DNA of 64,000 nucleotides from Lutibacter oricola (GTDB taxonomy: Bacteria; Bacteroidota; Bacteroidia; Flavobacteriales; Flavobacteriaceae), in assembly GCF_900106565.1 (NCBI RefSeq), contig NZ_FNNJ01000002.1, positions 124,001 through 188,000 of the forward strand, given 5' to 3'. Every line of letters starts with the position of its first letter. The stretch's first letter is position 1. Positions 9,217 to 15,770 of the stretch are shown here, in pieces. The notes under the pieces are model-generated. The model had not been told where the DNA came from. It did not search any database and worked only from the letters and a program-made list of their open reading frames with translations. The translations under genes were made by a program, and so were the position numbers.

Positions 9217-10062
9217 TTACATATTAGTCTGAGAAACGGGGTTAGACATTATATCAATATCTTTTGGATTATTATTATACTCAAAATAACTAAGTTTTGG
9301 TAAAGAAGTAATTGAAGAACTAATTTTACCGTTAAAACGGTTGTTACTAAGAAGTAGCATTTCTAAGTTAGCAAGTTTATTTAATTCTAAAGGAATTTCT
9401 CCTTCAAATAAATTATTAGCAATTGTAAGTTCAGTTAAATTTAAAAGCAATCCAATTTCCTTTGGTAGTTCTCCAAAAAATGAATTATCAAATAAGCTTA
9501 AAACTTTTAAATTAGATAATTGAGCAATTTGATGATTTAATGTTCCAGAAAAGTTATTGCTACTTATATGTAATGTGTTTAAATTTTTTAAGTTATATAA
9601 TGATTCAGGAATAGTTCCACCTATAGCATTGTTATAAATAACAAACTCTTTTAAAGATACTAAGTTACCTATATCTGAAGGAATAGAACCTTCAAACCTA
9701 TTCATAAAAAGTTTTATGCTTTCTAACTTAGTTAATTGTGTTATTTCATTAGGTATTTCACCATTAATTTTATTGAAACCTAAATCTATACTTTTAAGAT
9801 TATATAATTTCGAAATACTTTTTGGTAATTTTCCAGAAAGGTTATTCATAGTTAAATTTAGTTTAACTACACTGTTTTCTTCAACAGTAACACCATACCA
9901 GCTTTCTACATCAGAACTTAAATCCCAAGAGTTTGTCCAATTTTCACCATTTGTTGAATTGTAAATATCAATTAAAGCACTTTTCTCAGATTGAGAAACT
10001 TGACTAAAAGAAACAGAGGTTATAAAAATAAGTACTAAAGAAAATAGAAGATTTTTCATCAT
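9217..10062 (-). CDS. Secreted plant-type leucine-rich-repeat protein
   Basis: A 281-residue exported protein with a signal peptide (residues 1-20, cut after SFS). Residues 22-62 form a cap with the pattern ALIDIYNSTNGENWTN...WYGVTV, similar to the LRR N-terminal domain of plant receptor proteins. Residues about 65-265 hold eight repeats of 24 residues of the type L..L..L.L..N...G.IP..I, also the plant-specific class, which is widespread in Bacteroidota surface proteins. There is no C-terminal T9SS sorting domain, no lipobox and no anchor, so the protein is probably periplasmic or released. A role in protein or surface binding is likely; the ligand is unknown. Its promoter carries two LytTR half-sites. 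Confidence 0.85.
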   Translation of the reverse strand: MMKNLLFSLVLIFITSVSFSQVSQSEKSALIDIYNSTNGENWTNSWDLSSDVESWYGVTVEENSVVKLNLTMNNLSGKLPKSISKLYNLKSIDLGFNKINGEIPNEITQLTKLESIKLFMNRFEGSIPSDIGNLVSLKEFVIYNNAIGGTIPESLYNLKNLNTLHISSNNFSGTLNHQIAQLSNLKVLSLFDNSFFGELPKEIGLLLNLTELTIANNLFEGEIPLELNKLANLEMLLLSNNRFNGKISSSITSLPKLSYFEYNNNPKDIDIMSNPVSQTNM

Positions 10063-10102
10063 TAAGGGGGTTAATTGGGGTTAAATCTTTTCTAATTATA
10101 TG

Positions 10103-10134
10103 CTAATATAGAACTATATTTTTTAATAACCAAA
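10103..10134 (-). promoter_or_regulatory. Promoter of the LRR gene
   Basis: On the minus strand TTTG (10134-10131), exactly 20 bases, then TATATTAG (10110-10103), one mismatch from TAnnTTTG. The ATG follows about 40 bases after the -7 box. The -33 element abuts the LytTR-type repeats. Confidence 0.5.
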
Positions 10135-10136
10135 TT

Positions 10137-10175
10137 AAAACATACCGTTTGTTTGAAAAAACATACCGTTTATTT
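10137..10175. promoter_or_regulatory. LytTR-type double operator
   Basis: Two near-identical direct repeats 21 bp apart contain ACCGTTTGT (10044 + 100 = 10144-10152) and ACCGTTTAT (10165-10173), separated by exactly 12 bp. Both fit the published LytTR-domain consensus [TA][AC][CA]GTTN[AG][TG] with 12-13 bp spacing at every position. They lie immediately upstream of the LRR -33 box, the usual position for an activator. The cognate LytTR regulator is not in this window. The other neighbour, bshB1, starts about 125 bases away in the other direction. Confidence 0.7.
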
Positions 10176-10266
10176 GTTTTTTGTGTCTTTTTAAGGCTTT
10201 TCGAAAATTTCGCAGTTTTTAAAGAAGAGAAATTAATCTTTTTTATAATGTACCTTTAAAATAAAC

Positions 10267-10274
10267 TATATTTG
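10267..10274 (+). promoter_or_regulatory. Candidate -7 box of bshB1
   Basis: TATATTTG, an exact TAnnTTTG match, 24 bases before the chosen bshB1 ATG. A weak TTTA lies 21-22 bases upstream in place of TTTG. Confidence 0.4.
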
Positions 10275-10298
10275 TTATTATATAATAAAGAATTATTT

Positions 10299-11015
10299 AT
10301 GAAATTAGATATTTTAGCAATTGGAGCTCATCCAGATGATGTTGAATTGGGTTGTGGTGCAACTATAGCAAAAGAAATCTCTTTAGGTAAAAAAGTAGGG
10401 ATTTTAGATTTAACTAGAGGAGAGTTAGGTACAAGAGGCTCTGCAGAAATTAGGGATAAAGAATCTGCTGCAGCTGCTAAAATTTTAGGTGTTGAAGTGA
10501 GAGAAAATATAGCTATTGCCGATGGGTTTTTTGAAAATTCTAAAGAAAATCAATTAAAAATAATTGAAATAATAAGAAAATACCAACCAGAAATAGTTTT
10601 ATGTAATGCAATGGATGATAGGCATATTGACCATCCAAAAGGAAGTAAGTTAACATCAGATGCTTGTTTTTTATCGGGTTTAAGAAAAATTGAAACTAAT
10701 TTTAATGGTCAATTGCAAAATGCTTGGAGACCAAAGCAAGTTTACCATTATATACAGTGGAAAAATATTGAACCAGATTTTGTTATTGATGTTACCGGTT
10801 TTATAGAAAAAAAGGTTGAAGCTGTTTTGGCTTATAAATCTCAGTTTTTTGATCCAACAAGCAAAGAGCCAAATTCTCCTATATCAAGTAAAAATTTTCT
10901 AGATAGTATTACATATAGAGCACAAGATTTGGGTAGGTTAATAGGAACTGATTTTGCAGAAGGCTATACCTCAGAGCGTTATGTGGCTGTAGAAAATTTA
11001 AGTAAATTAATATAA
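10299..11015 (+). CDS. bshB1: Bacillithiol biosynthesis deacetylase BshB1
   Basis: Removes the acetyl group from GlcNAc-malate, the second step of bacillithiol synthesis, in the cytoplasm. It belongs to the PIG-L/LmbE zinc deacetylase family: the metal site motif AHPDDVELGCG is at residues 9-19 and the third histidine is in the DDRHIDHPKGS block (about 110-120). The protein ends with the family-typical GTDFAEGY..ER region. The start at 10299 (MKLDILAIGAHPDD) is preferred over a TTG nine codons upstream because the domain begins immediately and the -7 box overlaps that TTG. The protein has 238 residues, normal for BshB1. The partner genes bshA and bshC are not in this window. Confidence 0.93.
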   Translation: MKLDILAIGAHPDDVELGCGATIAKEISLGKKVGILDLTRGELGTRGSAEIRDKESAAAAKILGVEVRENIAIADGFFENSKENQLKIIEIIRKYQPEIVLCNAMDDRHIDHPKGSKLTSDACFLSGLRKIETNFNGQLQNAWRPKQVYHYIQWKNIEPDFVIDVTGFIEKKVEAVLAYKSQFFDPTSKEPNSPISSKNFLDSITYRAQDLGRLIGTDFAEGYTSERYVAVENLSKLI

Positions 11016-11021
11016 AAAATG

Positions 11022-11053
11022 TTTGTGTAGTAACATAAATGTTTTTAAATTTG
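11022..11053 (+). promoter_or_regulatory. Promoter of tRNA-His
   Basis: TTTG (11022-11025), 20 bases, TAAATTTG (11046-11053). Both boxes and the spacing match the Bacteroidota consensus exactly. The tRNA begins 13 bases later. Confidence 0.75.
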
Positions 11054-11066
11054 CATCCGTTAAAAT

Positions 11067-11141
11067 GGTGATTGTAGCTCAGCTGGTTAGAGCGCCGGAT
11101 TGTGGTTCCGGAGGTCGCCGGTTCGAAACCGGTCTTTCACC
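11067..11141 (+). tRNA. tRNA-His (anticodon GTG)
   Basis: Cloverleaf with D-stem GCTC/GAGC, anticodon stem CCGGA/TCCGG around loop TTGTGGT (anticodon GTG), and T-arm GCCGG-TTCGAAA-CCGGT. The extra 5' G at 11067 opposite C11141 is the His-specific G-1:C73 pair. CCA is not fully encoded. The acceptor stem is odd: G-C, T-A, G-C and A-T pairs are followed by two T opposite T positions (11072/11136 and 11073/11135) before a closing G-C. Confidence 0.95.
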
Positions 11142-11150
11142 CAAAAAGCA

Positions 11151-11174
11151 AAAGGTCTGATTATTCAGACCTTT
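11151..11174. terminator. Terminator after tRNA-His, probably bidirectional
   Basis: Ten-base perfect stem (11151-11160 with 11165-11174), loop TTAT, followed by a T-run to 11178. It ends the tRNA transcript. The A-rich 5' flank means it could also stop ftcD transcripts from the other side (ftcD ends at 11206). Confidence 0.85.
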
Positions 11175-11205
11175 TTTTGTTTCTATATGTTAAGTAGTTC
11201 AATTT

Positions 11206-12897
11206 TTATATTTTAGCATCTACAATAGCTATTAATTCTTGTTCTTTTTTAACTGTATTTTTATAAATAGCAGCTGCCTTTGCTAAAATTTCTTCAGCAA
11301 ATACTTTATCTTTTATGTCTTTTGCATTTATTCTTACGTTATAATAAGCTCCAATTACCGCTGTTCTTGCACATAAAGCTCCAACTCCAGCATCAGATAA
11401 CGAAGTTTGTAAACCTTCGTTTAACATAGCTTCCATTACTTCCATAGAGTTATAAGCAGTTTCCATAACTTGTAATGGAATTTCAGTAGCGTATTTTGTT
11501 GCGTTTTGAATGGCTTTAGTTCTAGCTTCTTTTTCTTCAGCAGTACCCTTTGGTAACCTAAAACCATCAATTATTTTATTAAAAGCATTGGTATCTTCAT
11601 CAACCAAGAATAATAATTCGTTTTTATAGGCCTGGCCTTTTTCAGCCCATTTAGAATAAAATTCCCATTTATCATCCCAACCAGCTTTGTGAGCAGAAAG
11701 GTTTGCAACCATAGTTCCTAATGAAACTCCTAAAGTACCAACATAAGCCGAAATTGACCCTCCACCTGGCGCCATAGATTCTCCTGCAGTTTCTTCAGCA
11801 AAATCTTTTACTGTTAAATCAACAAGTTTTTTAGTATTGTCTTCTAATAAATATTCAATAATTTTTTCTTTTGGGTTAAAAGGTTTTAAATCGTCTAACC
11901 CAAGAGATTTTACAGCTATTTTAATTTTTTCTTCTTCTGAAATTCCTAACGAACGCTCTTGCTTGCGTAAAAAGAAATCGCCAGCATCTAACATAGCTTG
12001 TAAAGGAATTAACCCAATTAATTCAGATCCTGTAACGCGTAAACCTCTTTTGGTAGCAGAAAGTACAGTTTCATAAAAAGCTTCGTGCATAGAAGTAATG
12101 GAAATATTAGTTAAATTGTACGAAATTTGTGCAATTCCATACTCATCAATATACCAACCAATTCCTTTAACAGCTTTTAATTTTCCTGGAATACGAACTG
12201 GTTCCCCGTTTTTATCCAGCACTTTTTTACCAGTTGCAGGGTTTCCTTCTCGTTTAACTCTACCAGCTTCTCTTATATCAAAAGCAATGGCGTTTGCGCG
12301 TCGAGTAGAAGTAGTGTTTAGGTTTACGTTGTATGCAATTAAAAAATCGCGTGCAGAAATTGCTGTAGCTCCTGTTTTTGAAACCGAATTATTAAATTCT
12401 GAAGGGCCAAAATCTGGTTTCCATTCTGTAGAACTTAACTTTTCTTTTAAGCCTTCATATTCTCCTGAACGGCAATTAGCTAAGTTTTTTCGTTTTTCTT
12501 CTTTTGCAGCGTTTTCATAAAAGTAACCAGGTATTCCTAATTCTTTTCCAACGCGTTCGCCTAATTTATGCGCATAAACAGCAGCTTCATCTAAAGTAAT
12601 ATTCGCAATTGGCACCAACGGACAAACATCTGTAGCGCCAAAACGTGGATGTTCTCCATTATGCTTACTCATATCTATTAATTCTGAAGCTTTTTTAATT
12701 AATCTAAAAGCAGCTTCAATAACATTCTCAGGTTCGCCTACAAAAGTAATTACAGTTCTATTGGTAGCTTTACCAGGATCTATGTCTAAAAGTTTAACAC
12801 CTTCAACAGTTTCAACAACTTTTGCTATACTATTTATTTTGTTTGAATCGCGTCCTTCACTAATGTTTGGAACACATTCTATTAATTGTTTATTCAT
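11206..12897 (-). CDS. ftcD: Bifunctional glutamate formimidoyltransferase / formimidoyl-THF cyclodeaminase
   Basis: Acts at the end of histidine degradation: it transfers the formimino group from formiminoglutamate to tetrahydrofolate, then releases ammonia to give methenyl-THF. The 563 residues hold both domains. Formiminotransferase occupies about 1-330 (start MNKQLIECVPNISEGRD; MSKHNGEHPRFGATDVCPLVPI with the catalytic His at about 85). Cyclodeaminase occupies about 355-563 (FAEETAGESMAPGGGSISAYVG; DEDTNAFNKIIDGFRLPKGT). This fused form is the one known from vertebrates and Bacteroidota. No other hut gene is adjacent, and the gene appears to be transcribed alone. Confidence 0.95.
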   Translation of the reverse strand: MNKQLIECVPNISEGRDSNKINSIAKVVETVEGVKLLDIDPGKATNRTVITFVGEPENVIEAAFRLIKKASELIDMSKHNGEHPRFGATDVCPLVPIANITLDEAAVYAHKLGERVGKELGIPGYFYENAAKEEKRKNLANCRSGEYEGLKEKLSSTEWKPDFGPSEFNNSVSKTGATAISARDFLIAYNVNLNTTSTRRANAIAFDIREAGRVKREGNPATGKKVLDKNGEPVRIPGKLKAVKGIGWYIDEYGIAQISYNLTNISITSMHEAFYETVLSATKRGLRVTGSELIGLIPLQAMLDAGDFFLRKQERSLGISEEEKIKIAVKSLGLDDLKPFNPKEKIIEYLLEDNTKKLVDLTVKDFAEETAGESMAPGGGSISAYVGTLGVSLGTMVANLSAHKAGWDDKWEFYSKWAEKGQAYKNELLFLVDEDTNAFNKIIDGFRLPKGTAEEKEARTKAIQNATKYATEIPLQVMETAYNSMEVMEAMLNEGLQTSLSDAGVGALCARTAVIGAYYNVRINAKDIKDKVFAEEILAKAAAIYKNTVKKEQELIAIVDAKI

Positions 12898-12975
12898 TTT
12901 GTAAAATTTAGGTATTCAAATTTAGTAAGATTGTTTTGATGTTAGTGTTACTATTTTAAAATACTTCACACATAT

Positions 12976-13008
12976 TTTAGCAGTTTATAGTATTTAATTC
13001 TATTTTTG
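12976..13008 (+). promoter_or_regulatory. Candidate promoter of the UDP-sugar epimerase gene
   Basis: TATTTTTG at 13001-13008 matches TAnnTTTG exactly. TTTA at 12976-12979 is a near match to the -33 box with a 21-base spacer. The chosen ATG is at 13033. Confidence 0.4.
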
Positions 13009-13032
13009 TGCCAAAGCAAATTTTATTTTTTT

Positions 13033-14082
13033 ATGAAAAAAGTTTTAGTAACTGGAATGGCTGGGTTTATTGGGTTTCATTTAGCCAAATTATTACTGAA
13101 GAACAATTATGAAGTAGTTGGGTTAGATAATATTAATGATTATTACGATCCTAATTTAAAATTTGCGCGCCTTGAAAACTTAGGTTTTGATACTTCAAAA
13201 ATTGAATATAATAAATTATTAAAGGCAGGTAAGTGCTCATTTATAAAACTAGATTTAACCGATTTAGATACTATAAAAGCTCTTTTCGAAAAAGAGCAAT
13301 TTGATTATGTGGTAAACCTTGCAGCTCAAGCAGGAGTTAGATATTCTTTAGAAAACCCACATAGTTATGTAGATAGTAATATTACTGGGTTTTTAAATAT
13401 TTTAGAAAGTTGTAGAGCTTATCCTGTAGAGCATTTGGTATTTGCATCATCAAGTTCTGTTTATGGTTTAAGTGAAGAAGTTCCTTTTCACGAAGATAAT
13501 TCAACAGATCATCCACTAGCCATGTATGCTGCAAGTAAAAAGGCTAATGAAATGATGGCTCATTCGTATGCTAATTTATATAATATTCCATCTACAGGTT
13601 TACGTTTTTTTACGGTTTATGGACCTTATGGTAGGCCAGATATGGCATTGCATATTTTTACAAAAGCAATGGTTGAAGATCGTGAATTTGAAGTTTTTAA
13701 TAATGGAGATATGAGTCGTGATTTTACGTATGTAGCAGATATTGTTGAAAGTATAAAACGATTAATTCCGTTAGCGCCTAAAGAAAACAATCCTGAATTT
13801 GATCCTAAAAAGCCAACACCTTCAAAAAGTACAAAAGCTTATCAAATTTTTAATATAGGTAATAATAGTCCGGTTGCTTTAATGGATTTTGTTCTGCAAA
13901 TTGAAAAAGCTTTAGGTAAAAAAGGGAAAATTAAATTTAAGCCCATGCAACTAGGAGATGTTCAATCTACCTATGCAAATGTTGAAAGTTTATTTGATTA
14001 TATTGGTTTTAAGCCAGAAACTAAACTAGAAGATGGTGTAAAAGAATTTGTAAACCAATACTTAGAATCTATTAAAAAATAG
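13033..14082 (+). CDS. NAD-dependent epimerase, UDP-glucuronate 4-epimerase type
   Basis: Extended short-chain dehydrogenase that probably interconverts UDP-glucuronate and UDP-galacturonate for surface polysaccharide. NAD-binding TGMAGFIGFHLA is at the N-terminus, the catalytic YAASKKANE at about 155, and FTVYGPYGRPDMAL and DMSRDFTYVADIV (with the substrate phosphate-binding Arg) follow. The GPYGRPDMA motif is typical of the GAE/CapI group and separates it from GalE. The start at 13033 (MKKVLVTG) is chosen over a TTG 9 codons upstream, which would overlap the -7 box. The protein has 349 residues. Its 3' end overlaps the convergent DUF4268 gene by 11 bases. Confidence 0.9.
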   Translation: MKKVLVTGMAGFIGFHLAKLLLKNNYEVVGLDNINDYYDPNLKFARLENLGFDTSKIEYNKLLKAGKCSFIKLDLTDLDTIKALFEKEQFDYVVNLAAQAGVRYSLENPHSYVDSNITGFLNILESCRAYPVEHLVFASSSSVYGLSEEVPFHEDNSTDHPLAMYAASKKANEMMAHSYANLYNIPSTGLRFFTVYGPYGRPDMALHIFTKAMVEDREFEVFNNGDMSRDFTYVADIVESIKRLIPLAPKENNPEFDPKKPTPSKSTKAYQIFNIGNNSPVALMDFVLQIEKALGKKGKIKFKPMQLGDVQSTYANVESLFDYIGFKPETKLEDGVKEFVNQYLESIKK

Positions 14083-14512
14083 CACGTCTAATAAAATCTT
14101 CAAAATCTTCGAAAAACTCTTCAAACATATGCATATTTGCATTGAAGAACTCGTAAGTTGCTTGCCAAGTGTTTTTATTGTAAATATTAAATTTTTCGGT
14201 ATGTTCTACATATATTCTATGTATAATTTTACCACTTTCTAGTTCGTAAGAAGGGTCAAAAACAGCATTTGGTAAGTAGTCTTCAATTAAAAGGTTTTTT
14301 ACTTCTAAAAGTTGCTCGTACAATAACTCGTTCTTCATCTTATCGAACGATTCTATGTCTAAACAAACCATTGCTTGTTTTTTTGTAGCAACAAATTTAA
14401 ATCCAAAATCTTTAATTCTGGTATTGTATAATAGCCATTTTCTTGGAAATGATTTTCCGTAGCTAGTCCAAAATTCTTTTCTAAGTTTTGCGGCTTCTTC
14501 TTTACTGAACAT
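14072..14512 (-). CDS. DUF4268 family protein
   Basis: A 146-residue cytoplasmic protein with the DUF4268 pattern (KLRKEFWTSYGKSF near the start, FKFVATKKQAMVCLDIES in the middle, FYEFFNANMHMFEEFFEDFEDFI-like acidic aromatic tail). Function unknown; related domains occur at the ends of some restriction-type proteins, but no nuclease motif is visible here. It overlaps the HAD gene upstream by 11 bases, so the two are cotranscribed and probably translationally coupled. Confidence 0.8.
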   Translation of the reverse strand: MFSKEEAAKLRKEFWTSYGKSFPRKWLLYNTRIKDFGFKFVATKKQAMVCLDIESFDKMKNELLYEQLLEVKNLLIEDYLPNAVFDPSYELESGKIIHRIYVEHTEKFNIYNKNTWQATYEFFNANMHMFEEFFEDFEDFIRRAIF

Positions 14513-15158
14513 ATAGTAATTCTTTTAATGAAGAAACAACAATTGTATTTTTACTCGATTTACGTTCTAATCTTTCTTTATTTTGGTGTCCGTTAGCAAT
14601 AAGTATGCAATCAATATTTAATTGTTCAGCAACTTCAAAATCGTGTGTAGTATCACCAATTAATACCGTAGAGTTTGTAGAAATTTGTTGTTGTTTCATT
14701 AGTTCAATTCCAATAGCTGTTTTACTTTCAGCTCTATAATTTGTTAACCCTGTAATATGTTTAAAATAAGGAGTAATATTAAATTTATTTATAAATTTTA
14801 ATACATCTTTTTCGTTGGCAGCTGTTAAAATATATTGAGTTTTATTATTGGTTTTACAATAATCAAGAACTTTAAGTACATGGTTATGAAGCGGTTGTTT
14901 CATAACATTAGAATTGTATTTATAAATAAATTTATGAGTTAATTCTTCAAAAGAAGCCTCATCAAATTCTAAGCCAACAGATTTGTAATACTCAATTATT
15001 GGAAAATCAAACGCGTTTTTGTAGCTGTCTATAGTTAACGTTGTTTTATTTTGAATTTTTAAAAAATCATTAACAATTTCTATACACAACTGTACGTCGT
15101 TTAATAGAGTTCCATTCCAATCCCAAATAACATTATTGTACGAGTTTAAAATACTCAT
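14502..15158 (-). CDS. HAD-superfamily hydrolase, phosphoglycolate-phosphatase-like
   Basis: A 218-residue HAD subfamily IA protein with a helical cap. Motif I is WDWNGTLLND with nucleophile Asp13; the usual second Asp (general acid) is Asn15. Motif II (YILTAAN, about 112), motif III Lys (about 145) and motif IV (VLIGDTTHDFEVA, about 165) follow. The DWNGT variant is known in a clade of HAD proteins, so this is not necessarily inactive. The substrate is unknown. The gene touches miaE by a one-base TAATG overlap and runs into the DUF4268 gene. Confidence 0.85.
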   Translation of the reverse strand: MSILNSYNNVIWDWNGTLLNDVQLCIEIVNDFLKIQNKTTLTIDSYKNAFDFPIIEYYKSVGLEFDEASFEELTHKFIYKYNSNVMKQPLHNHVLKVLDYCKTNNKTQYILTAANEKDVLKFINKFNITPYFKHITGLTNYRAESKTAIGIELMKQQQISTNSTVLIGDTTHDFEVAEQLNIDCILIANGHQNKERLERKSSKNTIVVSSLKELLYVQ

Positions 15159-15742
15159 TAACCGTGAATTTTAGCTTTAATACCTCTTTCTTTCATAAAT
15201 TCAGCCTCATAAGCCAATAGACCTTTCCATTTTTTGTCTACTATTTCTTTATCTTGATATTTACGTGCAAAGCCTAAAAATGTAGTATAATGATTTGCTT
15301 CCGAAGCCATTAAATCTAAATAGAATTTAGATAGTTCTTCATCTTTCATATTGTCTGCAAATACTTTAAAACGTTCGCAGCTTCTTGCTTCAATTAAACC
15401 AGCAACAAGTAATCGTTGAATTAAACTTTCTAAGCGGTCTTTAGTTTTTGGAAAATATTTTTGAAGATGTGCAGCATAATCGTTTTTGTTTTGCCTTCCT
15501 AAAACCATTCCACGTTTAACCATAATATCGTGCACCATTTTAAAATGTTCCATTTCTTCAATAGCAATTAAAGCCATTTCTTGCACAAGTTCTGTTTCTT
15601 CAGAATAATTAATAATGATTGAAGTTGCATTTGCAGATGCTTTTTGCTCGGCATAAGCGTGATCTGTTAAAATTTGTTGTAAATCATTTTTGGCAATTTC
15701 TGCCCACGAAGTTTCAGTTTCAAACTGTAATCCTAGCATCAT
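15158..15742 (-). CDS. miaE: tRNA-(ms2io6A37) hydroxylase MiaE
   Basis: Non-haem di-iron monooxygenase that hydroxylates the isopentenyl group of ms2i6A37 in tRNAs reading codons that begin with U. The 194 residues form a ferritin-like four-helix bundle. The expected carboxylate/histidine ligands are present: HAYAEQKA (about 28), ALIAIEEMEHFKMVHDIM (about 60), GLIEARSCERF (about 115) and LMASEANHYTTFLGF (about 148). Hydroxylation needs O2, which fits an aerobe. The start could also be the second Met (15739). The gene heads a three-gene set with the HAD and DUF4268 genes. Confidence 0.9.
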   Translation of the reverse strand: MMLGLQFETETSWAEIAKNDLQQILTDHAYAEQKASANATSIIINYSEETELVQEMALIAIEEMEHFKMVHDIMVKRGMVLGRQNKNDYAAHLQKYFPKTKDRLESLIQRLLVAGLIEARSCERFKVFADNMKDEELSKFYLDLMASEANHYTTFLGFARKYQDKEIVDKKWKGLLAYEAEFMKERGIKAKIHG

Positions 15743-15770
15743 TATTTTAAAATTTTAAAGTATTAAGAAA

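Noticed and set aside
10137-10175. LytTR site acting on bshB1
   Set aside because: The sites lie more than 60 bases upstream of the bshB1 promoter but directly abut the LRR promoter, so the LRR gene is the more likely target.
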